Position numbers and translations under genes: made by a program. 42,659 bases of DNA from Polaromonas sp. AER18D-145 (GTDB lineage: Bacteria > Pseudomonadota > Gammaproteobacteria > Burkholderiales > Burkholderiaceae_C): positions 1 to 42,659 of the forward strand of contig NZ_NBZV01000042.1 in NCBI RefSeq assembly GCF_002379095.1. The letters run 5' to 3'. Shown piece by piece: positions 1 through 12,218 of this stretch. The notes beneath the pieces were generated by a model. That model worked only from the letters and a program-made list of their open reading frames with translations, was not told where the DNA came from and searched no databases. How positions within the stretch are numbered: the first letter of the stretch is position 1; each line of letters starts with the position of its first letter.

Positions 1-383
1 GCCCCTCCCTCGCCCCGCTGGGCGATGGCGGGGAGCTTCATTTGGCCGCGTGGGCTGGGCCCGCGTGCAAACATGACGGCCGCTTGACTCCGCCATGACG
101 CGCTGCGCGTGTCATGGCTCGCCGCATTCAGTGTTTGGTATTTGTCTTTGTTTCCCCACCCGTCGGGCTGGGCCGAGGAGCGCAGGCAAAAGCGGATCAG
201 GGCTGGCGTTGTTTGAGCCGCAGGCGAGTTTAGCCAGACCCCGCTTTTGCTGAGCACCGGAGGTTGCCCCTGAGCGCAGCGCAGGGGACCCAGACCATCG
301 GGTCGCCTTTTCTTTTGCTTACTTTTCTTTTGGCGACGCAAAAGAAAAGTGAGTTGCCGCCGGGCAACCCCCGGCTTGTTGGC
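1..383 (-). repeat. ~380-bp dispersed structured repeat, copy 1 (cut by window edge)
   Basis: This gene-free stretch is the reverse complement of the segment at 37635-38012, recognisable along its whole length by eye. Shared blocks include the run around 165-210 (CCACCCGTCGGGCTGGGCC, then GAGGAGCGCAGGCAAAAGCG) and 294-310 (ACCATCGGGTCGCCTTT). It contains a 12-bp hairpin (92-103 with 107-118, loop TGC) and an 11-bp hairpin (321-331 with 340-350). A short open frame at 264-467 lies in it but shows no coding character. The element probably continues left of base 1. Comamonadaceae genomes carry such elements (from memory); the function is unknown. Confidence 0.8.
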
Positions 384-451
384 AAACCACCATGCGAGAT
401 CAAAGAGCCTCAGCCGCCTTGTCCCAGCCCGCGCGAGTCCATAGAAAATAG

Positions 452-500
452 CCCGTCAGCCCAATAACCACGCTCGCAAGCAGCTATCAAACAGATAGCA
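452..500 (-). repeat. Short GCTAT/ATAGC dispersed repeat, copy a
   Basis: GCTATC (483-488) and GATAGC (494-499) form a 6-bp stem with a 5-base loop, and the preceding bases CTCGCAAGCA match the GCTTGCG flank of the copy at 3823. It lies just beyond the parC stop codon and could sit in the 3' end of the parC transcript. Confidence 0.6.
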
Positions 501-512
501 ACTACGACCCCG

Positions 513-2864
<2,352 letters not shown>

Positions 2865-2910
2865 CGGGGTTCAAACAGCAAAAAGAAAGGAAAGAGGTCA
2901 AAAGAGGTGG

Positions 2911-2929
2911 CCGGACCGAGGGGCCGGCT
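2911..2929 (-). terminator. Weak hairpin between transglycosylase and parC
   Basis: GCCGG (2911-2915) can pair with CCGGC (2925-2929), and on the minus strand the hairpin is followed by a pyrimidine-rich stretch without a clean T run. It might attenuate transcription into parC or be chance in GC-rich DNA. Confidence 0.25.
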
Positions 2930-2996
2930 GGCTGCCGCAGGCGATTATGGCCTCACGCGAAACTGCAGTTCCACGTCAGGACTCCACATCGGGACA

Positions 2997-3896
2997 CTAG
3001 TCGCGCTCGACCCGGAATTCCGGTGCAACCAGGCTTTGTACGACCAGGGTCGGCAGCTGGTTGCCGCGCCCGGTGGCGCCGCCAGCGGACGGGCTGGAAG
3101 AAATCTTGCTGCCGCCCATCATTTCCATCCTGACGCGGCCCGAGCGGCGTGTTTCACCCATCATGCTCGGCGGCTTGAGGTGGCTGTAGAGCTGCATCAC
3201 GGTCTTGACGTAATTTTTGGTCTCGGGATAGTTCGGAATCTTGTTGCCGTAGCGCTGGACCGCACCTTCACCGGCGTTGTAGGCCGCCACTGCCAGCTCC
3301 AGCTGGCCGGGAAACAGGTCGATCAGGTAACGCAGGTAACGCGAGCCGGCCCCGATGTTGGTTCTCGGGTCGGTCAGTTTTTTCTCGATCGGGGAATTTT
3401 TGTCGGCCCGCACGCCGTAACGTTGGGCCGTGGGCGGCATCAGTTGCATCAGGCCCACCGCACCCTTGGGCGACACCGCGTGGGTGTTGAAGCCCGACTC
3501 GGTGGCAATCAGCGCCTGCAGCAGTTCGTAGTCGATGTCATTGGCCACCGACGCTTCGCGCAGCAAATGTTTGACGGCCTTGTAATTGGGTGAAACGTCG
3601 AAAAAGGCCAGCAGCTTGGGCGGTGCCCCAGGCATGCCGTTGCCGTAGGCGCCCGCCGAAGCGCGCCCGCCGCGGCTGGTGTCAAAACTCTCGCCGCCGC
3701 GGAAAAACAGCTGGTAACGCTCGTCGAGCCGCTCGGCCGAAAAATGCGCCACCCCCTGGCCGTCCACATACCCCCAGACGTCGGCACGGGCTGATGCGCC
3801 GGCCAGCAGCAGGGCGGCAGCGGCTATCAAAAATGATAGCTGCTTGCGCACTAACCACAAGGGCTGAAGCCATTTTTGACGTAAAAAATGGCTCAT
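2997..3896 (-). CDS. Lytic transglycosylase (Slt/MltE-like) with C-terminal tail
   Basis: The product is a predicted periplasmic peptidoglycan lytic transglycosylase of 299 residues. It has an N-terminal signal peptide (about 1-38, ending ASARA), then a short DUF4124-like segment (DVWGYVDGQGVAHF), then the SLT domain. The catalytic glutamate is in ALIATESGFN, followed by the family motifs GLMQLMP and AYNAGEGAV. The gene lies between parE and parC. I take the ATG at 3896, whose codons overlap (ATGA) a 9-codon upstream frame carrying the better ribosome-binding site (AAAGGA). Most of the signal peptide is encoded by a dispersed repeat (3823-3880), so the N-terminus may be recent. Confidence 0.88.
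   Translation of the reverse strand: MSHFLRQKWLQPLWLVRKQLSFLIAAAALLLAGASARADVWGYVDGQGVAHFSAERLDERYQLFFRGGESFDTSRGGRASAGAYGNGMPGAPPKLLAFFDVSPNYKAVKHLLREASVANDIDYELLQALIATESGFNTHAVSPKGAVGLMQLMPPTAQRYGVRADKNSPIEKKLTDPRTNIGAGSRYLRYLIDLFPGQLELAVAAYNAGEGAVQRYGNKIPNYPETKNYVKTVMQLYSHLKPPSMMGETRRSGRVRMEMMGGSKISSSPSAGGATGRGNQLPTLVVQSLVAPEFRVERD
3823..3892 (+). repeat. Short GCTAT/ATAGC dispersed repeat, copy b, inside the transglycosylase gene
   Basis: GCTATC (3823-3828) pairs with GATAGC (3835-3840), followed by TGCTTGCGCACTAACC and AAGGGCTGAAGCC, which are the full-length family signature. An adjoining 9-bp hairpin (3869-3877 with 3884-3892, loop GACGTA) lies directly after the transglycosylase start codon. 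Read on the minus strand, the element encodes residues 2-25 of that protein. Confidence 0.75.
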
Positions 3897-3922
3897 GCCG
3901 TGCAGATCCGCAGGTTGCGCAT
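3893..3922 (-). CDS. 9-codon upstream open reading frame, coupled to the transglycosylase
   Basis: ATG at 3922 is preceded by AAAGGA with a 6-base spacer and encodes MRNLRICTA. Its stop TGA overlaps the transglycosylase ATG as ATGA. It may be a translational coupling leader, or the remnant of the original transglycosylase start, left when the repeat inserted and shifted the frame. There is no evidence of expression beyond its arrangement. Confidence 0.3.
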   Translation of the reverse strand: MRNLRICTA

Positions 3923-3932
3923 GGGGAGTCCT

Positions 3933-5903
<1,971 letters not shown>

Positions 5904-5912
5904 GGGGGGTGA

Positions 5913-5918
5913 ATTGTA
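5913..5918 (-). promoter_or_regulatory. Candidate -10 element of parE
   Basis: On the minus strand this reads TACAAT (5 of 6 to TATAAT), 9 bases ahead of the parE ATG. No good -35 is seen at 17 bp. Initiation 6-8 bases downstream would leave a leader of only 1-3 bases. Confidence 0.35.
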
Positions 5919-6051
5919 GTCCCGGATGATTTTAAGACTGGATAAATATACAGCTTTCATCCAACCCACTCCGAAACCCATGTCTGGCGCTCATCAATGG
6001 CCCCAAAAACTTTCAAAAGCAGAACGCAGCGCCATTGGGTACATTCTCCGG

Positions 6052-7281
6052 ATGCAATCCTCAAGTAGAAATCTTTCCATGGCCCAGGTGCTCATCTGCG
6101 GCGCCGCCATCGTCACCCTGTCCATGGGCATACGCCACGGCTTCGGCCTGTGGCTGCAGCCGATCACCCAGGCCCAGGGCTGGACACGCGAAACCTTTGC
6201 CTTTGCCCTGGCCGTGCAAAACCTGTCCTGGGGCGTGTTCGGCATTTTTGCCGGCATGCTGGCCGACCGCTTTGGCGCCTTTCGCGTCATTGCGGGCGGC
6301 GCCGTGCTGTATGCGCTGGGGCTGGTCGGCATGGCGCTGTCGCCGACCGGCCTGCTGTTCACGCTGACGGCCGGCGTGCTGATAGGCGCGGCGCAGGCAG
6401 GCACCACCTATGCCGTGATCTATGGCGTGATCGGCCGCAACATTTCGGCCGACAAACGATCCTGGGCCATGGGTGTGGCGGCGGCGGCAGGCTCTTTCGG
6501 GCAGTTCCTGATGGTGCCGGTCGAAGGTTTCCTGATCAGCGGCCTGGGCTGGAAAGAGGCGCTGCTGGTGCTGGGCGCCGCAGTGCTGCTGATCGCCCCG
6601 CTGGCCTTTGGCCTGCGCGAGACCCGCTTCGGCCCCGGCCAGGCGCCGCCGCGTGAACAGACCATCCTGCAGGCGCTCAAGGAAGCCTTCAAGTACCCGA
6701 GCTTCCAGCTGCTGATGGCCGGTTACTTCGTCTGCGGCTTCCAGGTGGTGTTCATCGGCGTGCACATGCCCAGCTACCTCAAGGACAAGGGGCTGTCGCC
6801 ACAGGTGGCCAGCTACGCGCTGGCACTGATCGGCCTGTTCAATGTGTTCGGCACTTATGCGGCGGGCGCCCTCGGCCAGCGGCTGGCCAAAAAGAACATC
6901 CTGGCCTTTATCTATCTCGCGCGGGCCGTCGTGATTGCCGTGTTCCTCGCCGCGCCGCTGAGCCCGGCCAGCGTCTACATCTTTGCCAGCCTGATGGGCC
7001 TGCTGTGGCTGTCCACCATTCCGCCGACCAATGCGGTGGTCGCGCAGATTTTCGGCATCCAGCATCTGTCCATGCTCAGCGGTTTTGTGTTTTTCAGCCA
7101 CCAGATCGGCTCCTTCATGGGGGTCTGGCTGGGCGGGTACCTGTACGACCGCACCGGCAGCTACGACATCGTCTGGTACATCGCGATCGGGCTGGGCGTG
7201 TTCGCCGCTCTGGTGAATCTGCCGGTACGTGAAACCGCCATCCACCGGCCGGCGGCGGGCCGCCTGCCCCAAGGCGCCTGA
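6052..7281 (+). CDS. MFS transporter
   Basis: This is a predicted 12-helix major facilitator of the inner membrane, 409 residues from ATG 6052. The first helix contains QVLICGAAIVTLSMGIRHG. The loop between helices 2 and 3 carries GMLADRFGAFR, the conserved MFS motif A region. The C-terminal half has the second bundle (from about residue 220) and ends cytoplasmically with a basic, proline-rich tail. The substrate cannot be told from sequence; the style resembles monocarboxylate/OFA-type carriers. An in-frame ATG further upstream (5980) would add a hydrophilic tail and is less likely. A TACATT hexamer lies 6 bases before the start and no Shine-Dalgarno is visible. It is followed two bases later by a small membrane peptide gene. 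Confidence 0.85.
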   Translation: MQSSSRNLSMAQVLICGAAIVTLSMGIRHGFGLWLQPITQAQGWTRETFAFALAVQNLSWGVFGIFAGMLADRFGAFRVIAGGAVLYALGLVGMALSPTGLLFTLTAGVLIGAAQAGTTYAVIYGVIGRNISADKRSWAMGVAAAAGSFGQFLMVPVEGFLISGLGWKEALLVLGAAVLLIAPLAFGLRETRFGPGQAPPREQTILQALKEAFKYPSFQLLMAGYFVCGFQVVFIGVHMPSYLKDKGLSPQVASYALALIGLFNVFGTYAAGALGQRLAKKNILAFIYLARAVVIAVFLAAPLSPASVYIFASLMGLLWLSTIPPTNAVVAQIFGIQHLSMLSGFVFFSHQIGSFMGVWLGGYLYDRTGSYDIVWYIAIGLGVFAALVNLPVRETAIHRPAAGRLPQGA

Positions 7282-7282
7282 C

Positions 7283-7402
7283 ATGGCACACAAGCTCGCC
7301 TTGTATCTACTGGCCATCGCGGCCACGCTGGGCGTGTTTGCGCTGTACCTGCGGCCCGATTTTTTGCTGACGCTGGCCGACCAGCTCTGGGCCTGCTTCT
7401 AG
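7283..7402 (+). CDS. Small single-pass membrane peptide (39 aa)
   Basis: ATG at 7283 starts one base after the MFS stop codon and runs 39 codons to TAG at 7400-7402. The peptide begins MAHKLALYLLAIAATLGVF, which reads as one transmembrane helix (about residues 5-23), then a short tail ending DQLWACF. The tight spacing suggests co-translation with the transporter. Its role is unknown; it could be a transporter accessory peptide. The convergent EF-G gene ends 7 bases further on. Confidence 0.5.
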   Translation: MAHKLALYLLAIAATLGVFALYLRPDFLLTLADQLWACF

Positions 7403-7408
7403 CCCCGC

Positions 7409-9469
7409 TTATTCCTCGTCGCGTACCCGGTACTGTCCGGCCAGTTGCTGCTGCACCGCCGGCGGCACGACCTCGTAGTGGCTGAAGGCCAGCGTGTAAG
7501 CCCCCTGCCCGCCGGTCAGCGCGTTGAGCCGCGACTGGTAGGCGGCCAGTTCGGACAGCGGCACCTGGCCCAGCACGGCCAGCGTGCCTGCCTGCAGCCC
7601 GCGCGTGCCGCTGACCTGACCGCGCCGCGCCGACAGGTCGCCGGTGATGTCGCCCATGACGGCCTCGGGCGCCGTGATCTCGACATTGACCACGGGTTCG
7701 AGCACCACCGGCGACGCGGCGCGCACGGCTTCGATCACCGCCTTGCGTCCGGCCGTCGCGAAGGCAATGTCCTTGCTGTCCACACTGTGGTGCTTGCCGT
7801 CGTACACCACCACCCGCACATCGCTGACCGGAAAACCCGCAACCACCCCGCCGTCGAGCGCCTGGCGCACGCCTTTTTCGACGGCTGGCATGTACTGGCC
7901 GGGAATCGTGCCGCCCCTGACCTGGTCGACAAACTCGATGCCGGCGCCGCGCGCCAGCGGCTCGATGCGCAGGAAGACCTCGCCGAACTGGCCGGCGCCG
8001 CCGCTTTGCTTTTTGTGGCGGTGATGGCCGGCGGCCGGCGCGGTGACCGTCTCGCGGTAGGCGATACGCGGCGGCCGCGTGTTCACCTCGCACTTGTAGA
8101 CCTCGGTCAGCCGCTCGATCAGCGTGCGCAGGTGCAGCTCGCCGAGGCCGTACACCACGGTTTCATTGGTCTGCGCCACATGTTCCAGCCGCAGACAGGG
8201 ATCTTCATCGACCAGCCGTTGCACCAGGTCCCACATGCGCTGCTCGTCGCCGCGGCGTCGGGGTTCGATGGCCAGCCCGTGCACCGGCACCGGAAAGTCC
8301 AGCGGCTGCAGATGGATGTGTTCGTCCTCCGCCGCATCGTGCAGCACGGCGTCGAAATGGATCTCGTCGACCTTGGCCACGGCACACAGCTCACCCGGCC
8401 CGGCGCTGGCGATTTCCATGTGGTCCTTGCCCTGCAGCCGGAACAGGTGGCCGACCTTGAAGGGGCGCCTGCCGTCGCCGATGTAGAGCTGGCTGCCCGG
8501 GGTCACCGTGCCCTGGTGCACCCGGAAGATACCCATCTTGCCGACATAGGGGTCCACGCTGACCTTGAAAACATGCGCCAGCACATGTTTGGCCGGGTCG
8601 GGCTCGGCCCGCATCGGGACGGCGCTTGCACCCTCGCCGCGCAGGAACTTCGGCGGGTTGCCCTCGGCTGGATTCGGCAGCAGTTTGACCATCACGTCCA
8701 GCAGTTCGGCCACCCCGGCACCGTTGCGTGCCGACACAAAACACACCGGAATCAAATGCCCCTCGCGCAAGGCCTGCTCCAGCGGCGCATGCAGCTCCTG
8801 GGGATCCACGTCGCCTTCGTCGAGGTAACGTTCGACAAAGGCCGGATCGACCTCGACCACCTGCTCGACCAGCGCGCGGTGCGCCAGCGCCACGCTGGAA
8901 AAATCGGATTCCCCGGCCGGATTGAAAAAGCAGTCCACCACCCGGGTGCCCCCGGCGGCGGGCAGGTTCAGCGGCAGGCATTCCTTGCCGAAGGCAGCCT
9001 GGATGGCGGCCAGCAGTCCGGGAAGGTCAGTGCCCAGCGCGTCGATCTTGTTGATGATCACCATGCGGCACAAGCCGCGGCCGGCGGCCCAGTCCATCAT
9101 GCGGCCGCTCATGAGCTCCAGCCCGCTGGCGGCGCTGACGACCAGGGCGGCGGTTTCCACCGCCTCCAGCGCCGGCAGCGACTGCCCGAGAAAGTCCGGC
9201 GCACCGGGCGTGTCGATGAGGTGAATGCGCGTGTCCTGGTGCTGCAGGTGGACCAGCGCGGAATGCAGCGAATGCTGGGCGCGGCGCTCCAGCGGATCGA
9301 AATCGCTGACCGTCGTGCCGCGCTCCAGGCTGCCCGGGGCGCCGATGGCGCCCGCCTGGTGCAGCAAGGCCTCGACCAGGGTGGTTTTGCCGCTGGCCGC
9401 TGCGCCCACCAGCGCCAGCGTGCGCAGGTTGGGGACGGCCGAAGGAACCGGATGCGTGGAAGAGGACAT
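7409..9469 (-). CDS. Elongation factor G-like GTPase (EF-G paralogue)
   Basis: The 686-residue product is a translational GTPase of the EF-G family: G1 GAAASGKTT (22-30), G3 DTPG (86-89), G4 NKID (140-143), then domain II and the EF-G domain IV/V region with the terminal FSHYEVVP. The P-loop departs from the AHIDAGKTT form of canonical EF-G, and the gene is away from the str ribosomal operon, so it is a paralogue (EF-G2-like) rather than the housekeeping fusA. The start at 9469 is supported by AGGAG 7 bases upstream on the minus strand. Related paralogues are known, but a specific function cannot be assigned. Confidence 0.85.
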   Translation of the reverse strand: MSSSTHPVPSAVPNLRTLALVGAAASGKTTLVEALLHQAGAIGAPGSLERGTTVSDFDPLERRAQHSLHSALVHLQHQDTRIHLIDTPGAPDFLGQSLPALEAVETAALVVSAASGLELMSGRMMDWAAGRGLCRMVIINKIDALGTDLPGLLAAIQAAFGKECLPLNLPAAGGTRVVDCFFNPAGESDFSSVALAHRALVEQVVEVDPAFVERYLDEGDVDPQELHAPLEQALREGHLIPVCFVSARNGAGVAELLDVMVKLLPNPAEGNPPKFLRGEGASAVPMRAEPDPAKHVLAHVFKVSVDPYVGKMGIFRVHQGTVTPGSQLYIGDGRRPFKVGHLFRLQGKDHMEIASAGPGELCAVAKVDEIHFDAVLHDAAEDEHIHLQPLDFPVPVHGLAIEPRRRGDEQRMWDLVQRLVDEDPCLRLEHVAQTNETVVYGLGELHLRTLIERLTEVYKCEVNTRPPRIAYRETVTAPAAGHHRHKKQSGGAGQFGEVFLRIEPLARGAGIEFVDQVRGGTIPGQYMPAVEKGVRQALDGGVVAGFPVSDVRVVVYDGKHHSVDSKDIAFATAGRKAVIEAVRAASPVVLEPVVNVEITAPEAVMGDITGDLSARRGQVSGTRGLQAGTLAVLGQVPLSELAAYQSRLNALTGGQGAYTLAFSHYEVVPPAVQQQLAGQYRVRDEE

Positions 9470-9635
9470 GGCGCGCTCCTGGGTGCCGGGCGCGGCGTCT
9501 GCGCCCGATGGGTTGGCCTGAGGCATGAATCAGATGCACAGCGTAAGGGATAGCCCGCACCGGGGCAAGGGGCCGGTGCAGACGTCAAACGGTGGTAGTC
9601 TTTCGCCTCCACACTCGCAGGGGGACAGCAGGGCC

Positions 9636-10448
9636 ATGAAAACCATCGTCATCACCGGGGCGTCCGACGGCATAGGCGCGGAAATGGCGCGTCAGCTGGC
9701 ACAGCGCCATGGCGCGGCAGTGGCGTTGGTGCTGGCCGCGCGCAACGAAGCCGCGCTTGACGCCGTCGCCGTCCAGTGCCGGGCCGGCGGGGCCGCGGCG
9801 CTGGTGGTCCCCACCGATGTCTCCGAGCCGGCCCAGTGCCGCGCGCTGATCACCACGGCCGTCCAGGCCTTCGGCCAGATCGACGCCCTGATCAACAACG
9901 CCGGCATGTCGGCACAGGCGCTGTTTGAAGATGTCCAAACCGACGACCTCGGCTGGTACGAGGACCTGATGCGCATCAACCTCTGGGGCAGCGTGTGGTG
10001 CACCCATGCCGTCCTGCCCCACCTGAAACAAAGTCGCGGCAGCCTGGTGGCGGTCTCCAGCCTGGCCGGGTTGGTGGGTGTGCCCGGGCGCACCGCCTAC
10101 AGCGCCAGCAAATTCGCCATGACCGGTTTTTTTGAAGCCCTGCGCACCGAACTGAAAACCGCCGGCATCAGCGTCACCACCGCTTACCCCGGCGTGGTCG
10201 CCACGCAGATCCGCCACCGGGGCTTCAACGCCGCGGGCACACCGGCCGGTGCCAGCGGCCTCAGGGAAGACAATGCCATGAGCGTCGAGACCTGCGCCCG
10301 GCTGATTCTTGACGGCATGGACCAACGCGCACGTGAAGTCGTGATGACGCCCAAAGGCAAACTCGGGCGCTGGCTCAAGCTGCTGGCACCCGGGGCCGTC
10401 GAATCCATGGCGCTGGCCGCCCTCAAGGACGAGGTCAAGCCGCATTGA
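9636..10448 (+). CDS. SDR family NAD(P)-dependent oxidoreductase
   Basis: This is a classical short-chain dehydrogenase of 270 residues. The cofactor motif TGASDGIG is at 7-14, NNAG at 87-90, the catalytic serine in AVSSLAG (about 141) and YSASK at 155-159. It is cytosolic, and the substrate is unknown. Start ATG 9636 gives the normal N-terminus MKTIVITGAS; upstream in-frame codons to 9525 have no family resemblance. Just after the stop codon comes a dispersed repeat, so it is probably the last gene of its transcript. Confidence 0.88.
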   Translation: MKTIVITGASDGIGAEMARQLAQRHGAAVALVLAARNEAALDAVAVQCRAGGAAALVVPTDVSEPAQCRALITTAVQAFGQIDALINNAGMSAQALFEDVQTDDLGWYEDLMRINLWGSVWCTHAVLPHLKQSRGSLVAVSSLAGLVGVPGRTAYSASKFAMTGFFEALRTELKTAGISVTTAYPGVVATQIRHRGFNAAGTPAGASGLREDNAMSVETCARLILDGMDQRAREVVMTPKGKLGRWLKLLAPGAVESMALAALKDEVKPH

Positions 10449-10454
10449 AGAATA

Positions 10455-10630
10455 TGGCCCCCACGCTTGTCACTTCGTGTACTGCGCGAGGCCTTGCAGG
10501 CCGCCGCTCGCCAGAGGCTTCGCTTCTGTCGCCTGTCCAAACCTGCTCAAGCAGGTTTGGAGCCGCAGGCTTCAGCCCCTCGGGGGCGCTGCGCCTGCGG
10601 CCCGGCGAAGCCGGTTCCGCGGCCCCGGTT
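10455..10630 (+). repeat. Stop-codon-associated dispersed repeat R1
   Basis: It begins TGGCCCCCACG six bases after the SDR stop codon and ends with the shared tail GCCTGCGGCCCGGCGAAG...CGCGGCCCC. Most of it is nearly identical to R2 (24238), including GAGGCTTCGCTTCTGTCGCC. It contains several GC-rich dyads, for example CCTGCTCAAGCAGG. Confidence 0.75.
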
Positions 10631-10689
10631 GGTGAAGAGGCAGTTCCCACGCCCGTCGCGGCGCAGTCAAACTCCGATTGGGCAAGCTG

Positions 10690-11253
10690 ATGCACGGAAG
10701 CGAAACCCCGTCGGCTTGGGTCCGGCGCTGGTCCCACCTGGTGCCGGCCCAGGGCCGCGTGCTTGACGTCGCCTGCGGCCATGGCCGGCACGCCTGGTGG
10801 TTTCACCAGAGAAATCATCCCCTGACCCTCGTGGACCGGTCGCAGGAAGCTATCGAATCCATAGCAATTCCGGCGCCCTCCTGCGAAGCCGTGGTGGCCG
10901 ACATTGAAAACGCCCCCTGGCCTTTTGCGGGCCGCCAGTTCGACGCCGTCGTCGTCACCAACTACCTGTGGCGCCCCCTGCTGCCAACGCTGCTGGCCAG
11001 CCTGGCGCCGGGCGGCGTGCTGATTTACGAAACCTTTGCCCAGGGCAACCAAACCGTGGGCAAACCCTCGCGGCCCGATTTCCTGCTGCGCACCGGCGAG
11101 CTGCTCGAGGTGTGCCGTGGCCTGCGGGTGGTCGCGTTTGAGGACGGATTCCAGCAAGCCCCCGACCGCTTTACACAGCGGATTGCAGCCGTCCGGGAAC
11201 TGGTGTCGCCAGGGACGGTCCCACGCTATTTGATCGACCAGCGCACTGGGTAG
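10690..11253 (+). CDS. Class I SAM-dependent methyltransferase (small)
   Basis: The 187-residue product has the Rossmann SAM-binding motif VLDVACGHGRHA near residue 25 and the acidic VVADIENAPWPF later. It resembles the small tellurite-resistance/TehB-like or ubiE-like methyltransferases; the substrate is unknown. ATG 10690 is chosen over a TTG four codons upstream. Residues 54-59 (AIESIA) are encoded by a GCTAT...ATAGC palindrome (10849-10865) of the short repeat family. The gene lies between a dispersed repeat and dapA. Confidence 0.75.
   Translation: MHGSETPSAWVRRWSHLVPAQGRVLDVACGHGRHAWWFHQRNHPLTLVDRSQEAIESIAIPAPSCEAVVADIENAPWPFAGRQFDAVVVTNYLWRPLLPTLLASLAPGGVLIYETFAQGNQTVGKPSRPDFLLRTGELLEVCRGLRVVAFEDGFQQAPDRFTQRIAAVRELVSPGTVPRYLIDQRTG
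10849..10865 (-). repeat. Short GCTAT/ATAGC palindrome, copy c, inside the methyltransferase gene
   Basis: GCTAT, seven bases, ATAGC. Read on the minus strand the arm continues TAGCTTCCTG. Only the palindromic head of the family is present, in the coding sequence, with no frame disruption. Confidence 0.4.
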
Positions 11254-11256
11254 AAT
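11230..11256 (+). promoter_or_regulatory. Candidate dapA promoter
   Basis: TTGATC (11230-11235) and TAGAAT (11251-11256) are separated by 15 bp, shorter than ideal, and lie 60 bp ahead of the dapA ATG, overlapping the 3' end of the methyltransferase gene. Confidence 0.3.
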
Positions 11257-11316
11257 GCTGAATTGGCTTTACCGCAGCATTGGCCCCGGCCAGCGCTCCA
11301 CCCCTGACACAAAGAC

Positions 11317-12198
11317 ATGAAAACCATTACCGGCAGCATCGTTGCACTGGCGACCCCCCTGCATGAAGACGGCAGCGTTGACTACCCGACCCTGCGCAAG
11401 CTGGTGGACTGGCACATTGCCGAGGGCACCGACTGCATTGGCGTGGTCGGCACCACCGGCGAGTCGCCCACCGTCAGCGTTGAAGAACACTGCGAGATCA
11501 TCCGCGTCTCGGTGGAGCAAGCCAAGGGCCGGGTGCCGGTCATGGCTGGCTGCGGCGCCAACTCCACCGCCGAAGCCATCGAGCTGGCACGCTTTGCAAA
11601 AACCGTCGGTGCCGACTGCCAGTTGCAGGTCGTGCCCTACTACAACAAGCCGACGCAGGAAGGCCAGTATCGGCACTTCACCGCGATTGCCGAAGCAGTG
11701 GATCTGCCCATGGTGCTGTACAACGTCCCCGGCCGCACCGTGGCCGACATGCTGCATGCCACCGTGCTGCGGCTGGCGCAGGTGCCCGGTATCGTGGGCA
11801 TCAAGGAGGCGACCGGCAACATCGAACGCGCGCAGTGGCTGATCAAGGAAGTGCCGGCCGGCTTTGCCGTCTATTCCGGCGACGACCCGACCGCCGTGGC
11901 GCTGATGCTGTGCGGCGGCCAGGGCAACATCAGTGTGACGGCCAATGTGGCACCGCGCCTGATGCACGAGCTCTGCGTCGCGGCGATCGCTGGCGACGCG
12001 CGCAGCGCGATGAACATCCAGTTCCAGTTGCTGCCGCTGCACAAACATCTGTTCGTGGAAGCCAACCCGATTCCGGTCAAATGGGCCATGGCCCGCATGG
12101 GGCTGTGCAGCGGAACCCTGCGCCTGCCCATGACACCGCTTGAAACGGCCAACGAGGCCACGGTCGAAAACGCCCTGCGTGTTTGCGGCCTGCTCTGA
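11317..12198 (+). CDS. dapA: 4-hydroxy-tetrahydrodipicolinate synthase
   Basis: This enzyme condenses pyruvate with aspartate semialdehyde, the first committed step to diaminopimelate and lysine. The product has 293 residues in a single TIM barrel, the usual length. The substrate-binding GTTGE is at 45-49, the catalytic tyrosine Tyr135 in LYNVPGRT, Arg140, and the Schiff-base lysine Lys163 in GIKEATGN. bamC starts 20 bp after its stop, the same gene order as E. coli dapA-bamC. Confidence 0.96.
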   Translation: MKTITGSIVALATPLHEDGSVDYPTLRKLVDWHIAEGTDCIGVVGTTGESPTVSVEEHCEIIRVSVEQAKGRVPVMAGCGANSTAEAIELARFAKTVGADCQLQVVPYYNKPTQEGQYRHFTAIAEAVDLPMVLYNVPGRTVADMLHATVLRLAQVPGIVGIKEATGNIERAQWLIKEVPAGFAVYSGDDPTAVALMLCGGQGNISVTANVAPRLMHELCVAAIAGDARSAMNIQFQLLPLHKHLFVEANPIPVKWAMARMGLCSGTLRLPMTPLETANEATVENALRVCGLL

Positions 12199-12218
12199 TT
12201 TTTAAGGAAACCCCAGTG

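Noticed and set aside
264..467. A 67-codon open frame inside the first structured repeat
   Set aside because: It is repeat sequence, with no ribosome-binding site and no matching frame in the second copy.
7445..9553. A 702-codon open frame antisense to the EF-G paralogue
   Set aside because: It is a high-GC shadow; the minus strand encodes all EF-G motifs.
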